Notes under the pieces: model-generated
What the model was told of the DNA's origin: nothing
Seen by the model: only the letters and a program-made list of their open reading frames with translations
Databases searched by the model: none
Assembly (NCBI GenBank): GCA_965220185.1
Contig: OZ244807.1
Location: forward strand, 1,612,001-1,676,000
Length of the DNA: 64,000 bases
DNA from: Azotimanducus sp965220185
GTDB lineage: Bacteria > Pseudomonadota > Gammaproteobacteria > Pseudomonadales > Azotimanducaceae
Direction of reading: 5' to 3'
Shown: piece after piece, positions 1-8,406 of the stretch
How the letters are laid out: each line of letters starts with the position of its first letter
Position numbering within the stretch: position 1 is the first letter of the stretch
Translations under genes and position numbers: made by a program

Positions 1-860
1 TGAGCGCGTGCGAGGAACGTGTCGATATGCGCCGCATCGCCCACCTCCTCAAGCATCGCGAGCACCGCTTCGTTGGCACCTCCGTGCGACGGCCCCCACA
101 ATGCGCCGATGCCTGCGCTGATCGCCGCATAGGGATTCGTGCCAGTCGAGCCGGCCAAACGAACAGTGGATGTCGAAGCATTCTGCTCGTGATCCGCGTG
201 CAGCACCAGAATCCGCTCCATGGCATCAACGACCACAGCGTCCGGTGCCTCACCCAGCACCATGGCGAGAAAACTGGCCGCGTAGCCGAGGTTTCGATCG
301 GGTTCAGGCAAAGGTTTTCTCGCTTGGTGGCGAAGTGTCATCGCAACGAGCGTCGGCATCTTGGCAATCAGCTTGATCGCCACCTCGCGGCGTGCCGTCT
401 CGTCCGTCATGTCTATGGCTAGGTCTTCAAAGGCGGCGAGCGCCGCGCTGAGCGTATTCAGAACAGCCATTGGATGGGCATCCGCAGGCAATGCGCGGCA
501 CACATCGTAGAGACCCGCAGGCACCGCTTGGGCGGCGAGCACTGCATGGCGAAACGCCTCAAACTCCGAGGCCGTCGGCAGCTCACCGGTCAGCAGCAGG
601 TAGGCGACCTCAAGTTGGTTCGATTCTGCCGCCAAGTCTTCTATGCGGTAGCCGCGATGCAGCAATACGCCAGCATCCCCGTCGATATAGGTCAGCGCCG
701 AGGTGCATGCGGCTGTTGATACGAACCCGGGATCGAAGGTGAAGATGTCATTGGCGATAAGCCCACTGACTTCCACAACGTCTTGTCCGAGCGTCGCCGC
801 ACGCACGCCAAGATCAATTTCGCTACCGCGTATCCGAAGGCTCGCCGTTTCAGCATTCAT
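1..860 (-). CDS. gltA: Citrate synthase (type II), N-terminal two thirds, runs off the left edge
   Basis: Condenses oxaloacetate with acetyl-CoA to citrate, the entry step of the TCA cycle in the cytoplasm. Translating the minus strand from the ATG at 860 gives a continuous frame to base 1. Recognisable family blocks are FTFDPGFVSTAACTSALTYI, then GDAGVLLHRGYRIEDLA, and near the edge VLHADHEQNASTSTVRLAGS, which holds an active-site histidine, followed by GIGALWGPSHGGANEAVL. The C-terminal part with the catalytic aspartate lies outside the window. It is divergent from sdhCDAB across a 157-bp gap, the usual arrangement in gammaproteobacteria, so the shared gap probably carries both promoters. 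I see no convincing -35/-10 pair there. Identity is certain; only the 3' end is unseen. Confidence 0.96.
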   Translation of the reverse strand, partial: MNAETASLRIRGSEIDLGVRAATLGQDVVEVSGLIANDIFTFDPGFVSTAACTSALTYIDGDAGVLLHRGYRIEDLAAESNQLEVAYLLLTGELPTASEFEAFRHAVLAAQAVPAGLYDVCRALPADAHPMAVLNTLSAALAAFEDLAIDMTDETARREVAIKLIAKMPTLVAMTLRHQARKPLPEPDRNLGYAASFLAMVLGEAPDAVVVDAMERILVLHADHEQNASTSTVRLAGSTGTNPYAAISAGIGALWGPSHGGANEAVLAMLEEVGDAAHIDTFLARA

Positions 861-1017
861 ACTTTGGTACCTTTGCTTTCCCAATGCATGCGTCATGTTG
901 CTCAGTTTCTTGTCAGTCGCGCATATTACACGCGAGCCGCGCTTGGGCGAACAGCCGCCACTTGGTCTATCATTCGCACCTCAGCAACGAACACGCAACC
1001 ACCAAACACACGAATCC

Positions 1018-1398
1018 ATGTCGACAAGCCACCGATCAGCGCGGCCCGTTCACCTTAATTTGCTGCGTTTCCATTTTCCGCTGCCAGCGATCACTTCGAT
1101 TACGCACCGCATCACCGGCATGTTTTTGTTCGTTGGCATGTGGGCGCTGCTGTACCTCGCGCACGATGCGCTCGCGCCGTTCTCAGTCCGTCCAAATCTT
1201 GCCGAAGCGCCGCTTGGCAAGCTCGCGCTCGTGGCGCTGTTCGGATGCGCGAGCTTTCATCTGCTCGCCGGTGTCAAGCACCTGCTGCTCGATCTCGGCA
1301 TCGGCGAGAATCTTCGCTTCGTGCGCGCGGCTTCAGCAGCCATATGGGTACTCGCCGCCGCTTCGACAGCGGCGTTTACGGCTTTTTCGATGCTGTAG
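1018..1398 (+). CDS. sdhC: Succinate dehydrogenase cytochrome b556 subunit
   Basis: One of two small membrane anchors of respiratory complex II, binding haem b and forming part of the ubiquinone site. The 126-residue product begins at the ATG at 1018. Its N-terminal block RPVHLNLLRFHFPLPAITSI and SITHRITGMFLF are typical of SdhC, as is the haem-ligand region FHLLAGVKHLLLDLG around residue 85. Three hydrophobic segments are visible (about 30-50, 60-85, 105-125). The open frame extends far upstream to 703, but that part is antisense to gltA and does not look like protein. It is the first gene of an sdhCDAB-suc operon; sdhD follows after 8 bp. Confidence 0.93.
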   Translation: MSTSHRSARPVHLNLLRFHFPLPAITSITHRITGMFLFVGMWALLYLAHDALAPFSVRPNLAEAPLGKLALVALFGCASFHLLAGVKHLLLDLGIGENLRFVRAASAAIWVLAAASTAAFTAFSML

Positions 1399-1406
1399 GC
1401 CGACGC

Positions 1407-1772
1407 ATGACCAGCAAAGGACTACAAAGCAACTTCGGCGTCACCGGCTTTTTGGCGCAGCGCATCTCGTCGCTCGTGCTCGCGTGCTATGTGCTTGGTC
1501 TCTCTGCTTGTTTTCTAATGAATCCTGAGATGGAGCGCGAACAATTCAGCGCCATCTTCAAACACCCATTCATGTTCGCACTGGGATTCGTAGCGCTCAT
1601 CGCCTATCTCGCCCACGCATGGGTGGGTCTCTGGACGATTGGCACTGACTACGTGCGTCCGCACTATTTCGGCCGCTTTGCGTCGCTCGCGCGCCTGACC
1701 TATCACGCTGTTGTCATCACCATGCTCGGCGGTCAGGCGTTATGGTGGTCTTACATCATGCTTGCACTCTAA
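1407..1772 (+). CDS. sdhD: Succinate dehydrogenase hydrophobic membrane anchor subunit
   Basis: Second membrane anchor of complex II; pairs with SdhC to hold the haem and the quinone pocket. The 121-residue product starts at the ATG at 1407, chosen because it follows sdhC directly and gives the family-typical start (MTSKGLQSNFGVTGFLAQRI). Three hydrophobic helices are visible. The signature HAWVGLWTIGTDY at about residue 70 carries the conserved His and the Asp-Tyr pair found near the quinone site. Its end overlaps a longer reading frame of sdhA, but the sdhA start lies 8 bp downstream of the sdhD stop. Confidence 0.92.
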   Translation: MTSKGLQSNFGVTGFLAQRISSLVLACYVLGLSACFLMNPEMEREQFSAIFKHPFMFALGFVALIAYLAHAWVGLWTIGTDYVRPHYFGRFASLARLTYHAVVITMLGGQALWWSYIMLAL

Positions 1773-1780
1773 GCACTCGC

Positions 1781-3544
1781 ATGCGAACACTCGAATACGA
1801 TGGAATTATCGTTGGCGGCGGCGGCGCTGGCATGCGCGCCGCGCTTGAACTGGCACGCTCCGGATTCAAGACCGCCGTGCTGTCAAAGGTCTTCCCAACG
1901 CGCTCGCACACGGTTTCTGCGCAAGGCGGCATCACCTGCGCCATTGCGAGCGACGATCCCGAGGACGATTGGCGCTGGCACATGTACGACACCGTCAAAG
2001 GCTCGGACTATATCGGCGACCAGGACGCCATCGAATACATGTGCCGCGAAGGGCCTAAGTCGGTGTTCGAACTCGAACACATGGGCATGCCCTTTTCGCG
2101 CACCGAGAATGGCCGCATTTATCAGCGTCCGTTTGGTGGACAGTCGAAGAATTTCGGCAAGGGCGGGCAGGCGGCGCGCACCTGCGCTGCTGCTGATCGC
2201 ACCGGACATGCGCTGCTGCATACGCTTTTTCAAGCCAATCTTGCTGCCGAGACCGTGTTTTTGAGCGAATGGGTGGCGACCGACCTTGTGGTCAATGTTG
2301 ACGGCGTCGTCACCGGTGTCATCGCCATCGAACTCGAAACCGGCGAGGTCTATCACGTCAAGTCGCGCGCGACCGTGCTTGCGACCGGCGGCGCTGGCCG
2401 CATCTATGCATCGACCACCAACGCCCTCACCAACACTGGCGATGGCATCGGCATGGCGCTGCGCGCGGGCTTTCCGATGCAGGATATGGAAATGTGGCAG
2501 TTTCACCCGACCGGCATCGCCGGCGCTGGCGTGCTTGTCACCGAGGGCTGCCGCGGCGAAGGAGGCTATCTGATCAACAAGACCGGCGAGCGCTTCATGG
2601 AACGCTACGCGCCAACCGCCAAAGATCTCGCCGGGCGCGATGTGGTCGCGCGTTCGATGATTCTGGAGATTCTTGAGGGGCGCGGCTGTGGCGCGAACGG
2701 CGACCATGTGTTCCTCAAGCTCGATCACCTCGGCGCGGAGACGCTCAATCAGAGGCTGCCCGGCATTCTTGAGCTTTCGCGCACCTTTGCGCATGTAGAT
2801 CCGGTGACCGACCCAATTCCGGTGGTGCCGACCTGCCACTACATGATGGGCGGCATTCCGACGACCAAGCTTGGCGCGGCGCTGACCCAATCCGATGCGG
2901 GCGAAGACCAAGACATACCGGGACTCTACGCTGCGGGCGAAACAGCCTGTGTTTCAGTGCACGGCGCCAATCGCTTAGGCGGCAATTCGCTCCTCGACTT
3001 GATTGTCTTTGGGCGCGCTGCCGGCAGGGCGATTGAGCAGGCGCTCAAGGACGCTGGCGCAGCGCGAGAAGCGAGCGCGAGCGATCTCGAGCCGGGTCTC
3101 GCCCGGCTCGCTCGCTGGAACGAGAGCAACAGCGGCGAGTCGGTCGGCGAGCTCAAATCCGAACTGCAAAAGGTCATGCAGGAGAGCTTCGGCGTCTTTC
3201 GCTCGGCCGAGCCGATGGCGAGCGGCGTCGCCAAGCTTGGCGAGATTCGCGAGCGTGCGGCCGAAGCGCATCTGCCTGACAAGTCAGCCACCTTCAATAC
3301 CGCGCGTCTCGAAGCCCTTGAACTTGATAATCTCATTGAAGTCGCCGAAGCGACGGCGATTGCTGCGGCCATGCGAACAGAGAGCCGCGGTGCTCATGCG
3401 CGCGACGACTATCGGACGCGCGACGATGAGAATTGGCTGTGTCATTCGCTCTATCTGCCCCATTCCAAGCAGCTTGGCAAGCGCGGCGTCAACTTCACGC
3501 CCGAAGAAATGGAAGCCTTCGCGCCGCAGGCGCGTCAGTACTAG
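1781..3544 (+). CDS. sdhA: Succinate dehydrogenase flavoprotein subunit
   Basis: Catalytic subunit that oxidises succinate to fumarate using covalently bound FAD. The 587-residue product, the usual length, begins at ATG 1781 and reads straight into the dinucleotide fold (YDGIIVGGGGAGMRAALELA). The segment RSHTVSAQGGI around residue 45 contains the histidine to which FAD is attached. HPTGIAGAGVLVTEGCRGEG near residue 240 and the later TCHYMMGGIPT block belong to the substrate site. The C-terminal RTRDDENWLCHSLY motif is typical. The gene is embedded in sdhCDAB, 8 bp after sdhD and 19 bp before sdhB. Nothing looks abnormal. Confidence 0.97.
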   Translation: MRTLEYDGIIVGGGGAGMRAALELARSGFKTAVLSKVFPTRSHTVSAQGGITCAIASDDPEDDWRWHMYDTVKGSDYIGDQDAIEYMCREGPKSVFELEHMGMPFSRTENGRIYQRPFGGQSKNFGKGGQAARTCAAADRTGHALLHTLFQANLAAETVFLSEWVATDLVVNVDGVVTGVIAIELETGEVYHVKSRATVLATGGAGRIYASTTNALTNTGDGIGMALRAGFPMQDMEMWQFHPTGIAGAGVLVTEGCRGEGGYLINKTGERFMERYAPTAKDLAGRDVVARSMILEILEGRGCGANGDHVFLKLDHLGAETLNQRLPGILELSRTFAHVDPVTDPIPVVPTCHYMMGGIPTTKLGAALTQSDAGEDQDIPGLYAAGETACVSVHGANRLGGNSLLDLIVFGRAAGRAIEQALKDAGAAREASASDLEPGLARLARWNESNSGESVGELKSELQKVMQESFGVFRSAEPMASGVAKLGEIRERAAEAHLPDKSATFNTARLEALELDNLIEVAEATAIAAAMRTESRGAHARDDYRTRDDENWLCHSLYLPHSKQLGKRGVNFTPEEMEAFAPQARQY

Positions 3545-3563
3545 CACACACGAGGAGGCCCCT

Positions 3564-4268
3564 TTGAAGGTCAAGATCTATCGATACAACCCCGAGACCG
3601 ATGCCAAGCCGTGGATGCAGTCGTTCGACTATGACCTTGCAGCAGGCGCGGATGCGATGGTGCTCGATGTGCTTGAAGACCTCAAGAGTGCGCATCCTGA
3701 CCTCACCTTCCGGCGCTCGTGTCGAGAAGGCGTGTGCGGCTCGGACGCCATCAATATGAACGGCCGCAATGGACTCGCGTGCATCACGCCGGTTTCCGAA
3801 ATCGCGCCACGCGGCAAGCTCGACCTGCGGCCGCTGCCCGGGCTGCCGGTGATTCGCGACCTGATTGTCGATATGACGCAGTTCTACGATCAGTACAAGC
3901 GCGTCGAGCCTTGGCTCAAGAACGAGACCCCGCCGCCCGATCAAGAGCGCCTGCAATCGCCAGAGCAACGCGCCGAACTCGACGGGCTCTACGAGTGCAT
4001 CCTCTGCGCCTGCTGCTCGACATCCTGCCCGTCGTTCTGGTGGAACCCCGACAAGTTCGTCGGTCCGGCCGGACTCTTGCAAGCCTACCGCTTCATCGCC
4101 GACAGCCGCGACGAGGCGCGCACCTCAAGACTGCAAGACCTGAAGGACGCATACAGCCTCTACCGCTGTCGCGGCATCATGAACTGCGTCGCCGCCTGCC
4201 CTAAGGGTCTCAACCCCACCGAAGCCATCGGCAAGATCCGCCATTTGATGATCACGGAAGACGCATAG
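3564..4268 (+). CDS. sdhB: Succinate dehydrogenase iron-sulfur subunit
   Basis: Carries electrons from the SdhA flavin to quinone through three Fe-S clusters. I chose the TTG at 3564, preceded by a good GAGGAGG ribosome site about 5 bp upstream, because it gives the family N-terminus MKVKIYRYNPETDAKPWMQS; no in-frame ATG lies nearby. The 234-residue product has the [2Fe-2S] cysteines in CREGVCGSD (near residue 53) and GLACIT, then CILCACCSTSCP near 145 and CRGIMNCVAACPKGLNP near 202 for the 4Fe and 3Fe clusters. The longer frame upstream is the shadow of sdhA. Followed by sucA after 8 bp. Confidence 0.95.
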   Translation: MKVKIYRYNPETDAKPWMQSFDYDLAAGADAMVLDVLEDLKSAHPDLTFRRSCREGVCGSDAINMNGRNGLACITPVSEIAPRGKLDLRPLPGLPVIRDLIVDMTQFYDQYKRVEPWLKNETPPPDQERLQSPEQRAELDGLYECILCACCSTSCPSFWWNPDKFVGPAGLLQAYRFIADSRDEARTSRLQDLKDAYSLYRCRGIMNCVAACPKGLNPTEAIGKIRHLMITEDA

Positions 4269-4276
4269 CGAGTCCT

Positions 4277-7117
4277 ATGGAATCCACCCTTGAGCGCATG
4301 CGCCGCACCTCGCATTTGGCGGCGGGCAATTTCGGCTATATGGAATCCATGTATGACCGCTATTTGACGAGCCCGAGCGAGGTGCCGGTCGAGTGGCGAA
4401 CCTATTTTGAAAAACTCCCCAACGTTGGCGAGATTCGTGGTGCGGATGTGTCGCACAGCACCGTTGTCGCGCATTTCGAGCGTCTCGGACGCAACCGCTT
4501 GAAGGCGCGCCCTGAATCTGTCTCCACCGACATCTCTGATGATCACAATCGCAAGCAGGCGGTGGTCTCGGAACTTATTTCAAGCTATCGGCAATATGGC
4601 CACGAGGAAGCGAGCATCGACCCGCTTGGTCTTATGCCGCGCCGCCGCATTCCCGAGCTCGACCCCTTGGCGAACCCGCTGTTGAGCGCCGCCGACCTTG
4701 ACGATGTGTTCCAAGTCGGGTCCTTTCACTTTGGCGCCGAGGCGGCGACGCTGAAAGCCTTTGTCGGCGCTCTTCGCGACACCTATTGCCGCACTATCGG
4801 CCTCGAATACATGCACATCGTCAATCTTGACGAGGTCGCCTGGCTCGAGCAACGCATCGAGTCAAGTCGTGCGCGCCTCGCGCTCGATGAGAAAAGCAAG
4901 TTGCACCTGCTTGAGCGCTTGACCGCCGCCGAAGGCTTGGAGACCTATCTGCACAGTCGCTACCCTGGCACCAAGCGCTTCGGGCTCGATGGCTGTGAGA
5001 GCTTCATTCCGCTGCTCGACCACGCCATTCAGCGCATCGGCGCCTGCGGCTCCGTTGAGTGCGTCATCGGCATGGCGCATCGCGGACGGCTCAATGTGCT
5101 AGTGAATATTCTTGGCAAGCAGCCAAAAGACTTGTTCGACGAGTTCGAAGGCAAGTCGGTGGCGGCGCTTGGCTCGGGCGATGTCAAGTACCATCTTGGC
5201 TTCTCGTCCGATGTGCATACGCCGGGCGGCGACCTGCACCTCGCCTTGTCGTTCAACCCCTCGCATCTCGAAATCGTCACGCCCGTCGTCGAAGGCTCTG
5301 TGCGCGCGCGCCAAGACCGTCGCGGCGACCCAGAAGGCAGCCAGGTGGTGCCGATCATCGTTCACGGCGATGCGGCGTTCGCTGGCCAGGGCGTCGTCAT
5401 GGAATCCTTCCAGATGTCGCAAACGCGAGGCTTTCAAACCGGCGGCACCTTGCACATCATCCTCAACAATCAGATCGGTTTCACCACCCACGAGCGGCGC
5501 GATGCGCGTTCCACCGAATACTGCTCGGAAGTTGCCAAGCTCGTGCAAGCGCCGATTTTCCACGTCAACGCCGATGATCCTGAAGCTGTGCTGTTTGTCA
5601 CCGAACTTGCCGTCGATTACCGCATGAAGTACAAGAAGGATGTGGTGATCGATCTTGTCGGCTACCGGCGACACGGGCATAACGAAGCCGAAGACCCAAC
5701 CAAGACACAGCCAGTGATGTACCGGCGCATTCGCGAATTGCCGCGCGTGCGGGCGAAGTATGCGGACACGTTAATTGCCGAAGGGGTGATTGACGAAGCT
5801 GGCGTCAGCGCGGTTGCGAGCGGGTATCGCGATGCGCTTGAGAGTGGTCGTCATGTGGCGTTATCGCTCTCAAGCGAACCGGATTCAAGCCTGTTTGTGA
5901 ACTGGATGCCCTATATCGAGGCGCCGTTCGATGAAGCCGTGGAGACGCGCTTTGATGAAGCGCGGCTGCGGCGTCTCGCCTCGCGGCTCGAACAGATGCC
6001 AGATGGCTTCGAGATGCACAAGCAGGTTCGCTCGGTGATGGATGACCGCCACCGCATGGCGGCAGGCGCGCGCCCGGTCAACTGGGGGTTCGCAGAAATC
6101 ATGGCCTATGCGTCGCTCATTGACGAAGGCATTCCCGTGCGGCTGACTGGTCAAGACGTGTCCGTCGGCACCTTTTCGCATCGTCATGCGAAGCTTTATA
6201 ACCAGAAGGATGGCACGTCGTTCACGCCGCTGAAATCGCTGCGCAGCGATGTGGCGTTCGATATGTACAACTCCCTGTTGTCCGAAGAGGCCGTGCTGGC
6301 GTTTGAATACGGCTATGCCGCGACGACACCGACGAGCCTGACGATCTGGGAGGCGCAATTCGGCGACTTTGCCAACGGTGCGCAAGTCGTCATTGATCAG
6401 TTCATTTCTTCAGGCGAAGTCAAATGGGGTCGGCTCTGCGGCCTCGTCATGCTCCTGCCGCACGGCTATGACGGTGCCGGTCCGGAGCACTCCTCGGCGC
6501 GGCTCGAACGCTTCTTGCAGCTATGCGCGCAGGACAACATGGTTGTCGTCGTGCCTTCGACACCGGCACAGGTCTTTCATATGCTTCGCCGCCACATGAA
6601 GGTGGCGACGCGCCGCCCGCTGATCGTGCTCACCGCCAAGAACCTGCTGCGCTTTCGCGAAGCCGTGTCGTCAATTGACGAACTGACCCGAGGCCGCTTT
6701 CATACCGTGCTTGCAGACCCCTACAAGCTCGATGCCAACCGAGTCGAGCGTGTGGTGGTGTGCAGTGGCAAGGTCTACTATGATCTTTCGAACCGCCGCC
6801 ACGAACTTGGCCTTAATCAGGTGGATATCATCCGCCTTGAGCAGCTCTACCCCTTCCCGGACGCGGCGCTTACACAAGAACTCGACACCTACGAGAAGCT
6901 GAATGCCATCGTCTGGTGTCAGGAGGAGCCTCGAAATCAAGGCGCCTGGTTCTCGAGCCGCCATCAGATCGAGCGCGCGATTAGTCTGAGTCGGCACAAG
7001 ATCGCTTTGCAGTATGCTGGCCGGGAAGCATCTGCCGCGCCAGCGTGCGGCTATATTTCACGCCATATCGAAGAACAGGCGGCCCTGGTGGCCGAGGCGC
7101 TCGGAGTGAGTTCATGA
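4277..7117 (+). CDS. sucA: 2-oxoglutarate dehydrogenase E1 component
   Basis: Thiamine-diphosphate enzyme that decarboxylates 2-oxoglutarate and passes the succinyl group to the lipoyl arm of SucB. At 946 residues it has the normal length. The N-terminal GNFGYMESMYDRYLTSPSEV segment is the E2-binding arm seen in proteobacterial enzymes. Further blocks are GMAHRGRLNVLVNILGK (about 265), HGDAAFAGQGVVMESFQMS (about 362), the ThDP/Mg region VIDLVGYRRHGHNEAEDPT (about 455), and LPHGYDGAGPEHSSARLERF in the C-terminal domain. The start ATG at 4277 follows sdhB by 8 bp, and the end overlaps sucB by 4 bp, so the sdh and suc genes probably form one transcript. Confidence 0.97.
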   Translation: MESTLERMRRTSHLAAGNFGYMESMYDRYLTSPSEVPVEWRTYFEKLPNVGEIRGADVSHSTVVAHFERLGRNRLKARPESVSTDISDDHNRKQAVVSELISSYRQYGHEEASIDPLGLMPRRRIPELDPLANPLLSAADLDDVFQVGSFHFGAEAATLKAFVGALRDTYCRTIGLEYMHIVNLDEVAWLEQRIESSRARLALDEKSKLHLLERLTAAEGLETYLHSRYPGTKRFGLDGCESFIPLLDHAIQRIGACGSVECVIGMAHRGRLNVLVNILGKQPKDLFDEFEGKSVAALGSGDVKYHLGFSSDVHTPGGDLHLALSFNPSHLEIVTPVVEGSVRARQDRRGDPEGSQVVPIIVHGDAAFAGQGVVMESFQMSQTRGFQTGGTLHIILNNQIGFTTHERRDARSTEYCSEVAKLVQAPIFHVNADDPEAVLFVTELAVDYRMKYKKDVVIDLVGYRRHGHNEAEDPTKTQPVMYRRIRELPRVRAKYADTLIAEGVIDEAGVSAVASGYRDALESGRHVALSLSSEPDSSLFVNWMPYIEAPFDEAVETRFDEARLRRLASRLEQMPDGFEMHKQVRSVMDDRHRMAAGARPVNWGFAEIMAYASLIDEGIPVRLTGQDVSVGTFSHRHAKLYNQKDGTSFTPLKSLRSDVAFDMYNSLLSEEAVLAFEYGYAATTPTSLTIWEAQFGDFANGAQVVIDQFISSGEVKWGRLCGLVMLLPHGYDGAGPEHSSARLERFLQLCAQDNMVVVVPSTPAQVFHMLRRHMKVATRRPLIVLTAKNLLRFREAVSSIDELTRGRFHTVLADPYKLDANRVERVVVCSGKVYYDLSNRRHELGLNQVDIIRLEQLYPFPDAALTQELDTYEKLNAIVWCQEEPRNQGAWFSSRHQIERAISLSRHKIALQYAGREASAAPACGYISRHIEEQAALVAEALGVSS

Positions 7118-8397
7118 GTTGGGAAGTGAAGGCACCGAGATTCCCGGAGTCGATCAGTGAAGGCACTATCGCGGCGTGGCACAAGGCGCCGGGAGACGCA
7201 GTGCGCCGAGATGAATTGCTCGTTGATGTCGAAACCGAGAAGGTGACGATTGAGGTCTTCGCGCAAGAGAGCGGGCACCTTGAGAAGATACTGAAAGGCG
7301 CTGGCGCGACTGTCTTGTCCGAAGAGGTGCTCGCGTTGCTCGACATCTCGGAGGTGGCGCCTGCGAGCACGCCGCCAAAAGCATCTGCCAAAGCAGCGCC
7401 GGCCGATCCCGCGCCGGAAACAGCAGAAGTCGAGAAGCCCGTTGATACGAGCAAGACGCCGCGCACAAGCCCCGCTGTGAAGAAGCTGGCAGCGGAGCTT
7501 GGCGTTGACCTTGAGACGGTTGAGGGCAGCGGCCGCGACGGGCGAATCCTGCGAGCCGATGTGCAGCGCGCCGATGAGGACGCCAAACGCAGTGCGCGCG
7601 CAGCGAGCATCACCGGCATCAGTCCGGTACAAGCGCCGCCTGTCGGCGAGGGCGGTGAAGCGCTGACAAGCATTGGCGCGATCGCTGATGAAGCGCGTGT
7701 CGAACGACGTGTGCCGATGACGCGACTGCGGGCGAGCATTGCTCGCCGCTTGGTCGAAGCGCAGCACAACGCCGCCATGCTGACCACGTTCAACGAAGTG
7801 GACATGAGCGAAGTGGCTCGCATGAGAGAAAAGTACAAGGAGCGATTCGCCGCACGCCATGGCGGCGTGCGCCTCGGCTTCATGTCGTTCTTCGTCAGCG
7901 CCGCTGTCGAAGCGCTGAAGCGCTTCCCGGCTGTCAACGCGTCGATTGATGCGAGCGATATCGTCTATCACGGCTACTACGACATTGGTGTTGCGGTATC
8001 GACCGATGCTGGCCTGCTCGTGCCGGTCATTCGCGATGCCGATGCCTTGGGTCTCGCGCAGATCGAAGATCAGATCGTGCAGTATTCAGCCAAAGCGCGC
8101 GATGGCAAGCTCTCGCTTGAAGAACTCGCGGGCGGCACCTTTACCATTTCCAACGGCGGCATTTTTGGTTCGCTGCTGTCAACGCCGATCTTGAATCCGC
8201 CGCAAACAGCCATTCTCGGCATGCACAAAATTCAACAGCGGCCGATCGTGATTGACGGCGATATCGTCGCACGGCCGATGATGTATCTTGCGCTCAGCTA
8301 CGACCACCGGCTGATCGATGGCAAGGAAGCGGTGCAATTTCTCGTCACCATCAAGGAAATGGTCGAAGACCCGGCAAGGCTCCTGCTCGAAATATAG
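7114..8397 (+). CDS. sucB: Dihydrolipoyllysine succinyltransferase, E2 of 2-oxoglutarate dehydrogenase
   Basis: Core acyltransferase of the 2-oxoglutarate dehydrogenase complex. ATG 7114 overlaps the sucA stop (ATGA). The 427-residue protein has one lipoyl domain with the modified lysine in DVETEKVTIEVF (about residue 43), an Ala/Pro linker (about 85-110), a peripheral-subunit-binding domain (SPAVKKLAAELGVDLETVEGSG, shown only in part here) around 115-145, and a catalytic domain ending in LSYDHRLIDGKEAVQFL with the active-site His-Asp. FTISNGGIFGSLLSTPI is the family signature. A second, less regular linker near 160-195 separates the binding and catalytic domains. Single-lipoyl E2s of this kind are the norm for SucB. 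Confidence 0.96.
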   Translation: MSWEVKAPRFPESISEGTIAAWHKAPGDAVRRDELLVDVETEKVTIEVFAQESGHLEKILKGAGATVLSEEVLALLDISEVAPASTPPKASAKAAPADPAPETAEVEKPVDTSKTPRTSPAVKKLAAELGVDLETVEGSGRDGRILRADVQRADEDAKRSARAASITGISPVQAPPVGEGGEALTSIGAIADEARVERRVPMTRLRASIARRLVEAQHNAAMLTTFNEVDMSEVARMREKYKERFAARHGGVRLGFMSFFVSAAVEALKRFPAVNASIDASDIVYHGYYDIGVAVSTDAGLLVPVIRDADALGLAQIEDQIVQYSAKARDGKLSLEELAGGTFTISNGGIFGSLLSTPILNPPQTAILGMHKIQQRPIVIDGDIVARPMMYLALSYDHRLIDGKEAVQFLVTIKEMVEDPARLLLEI

Positions 8398-8406
8398 AGA
8401 ACATTT

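Noticed and set aside
861..1017. Promoters in the gltA/sdhC divergent gap
   Set aside because: AT-containing hexamers such as TATTAC are present, but no -35 partner at 16-18 bp is convincing, so no site is claimed.
1883..2911. 342-codon minus-strand open frame opposite sdhA
   Set aside because: Antisense frame of a G+C-rich coding gene with no recognisable protein features; many such shadows occur in this window.
3003..3563. Long upstream extension of the sdhB frame
   Set aside because: It is the shifted-frame shadow of sdhA; the TTG at 3564 with a strong ribosome site gives the correct SdhB N-terminus.
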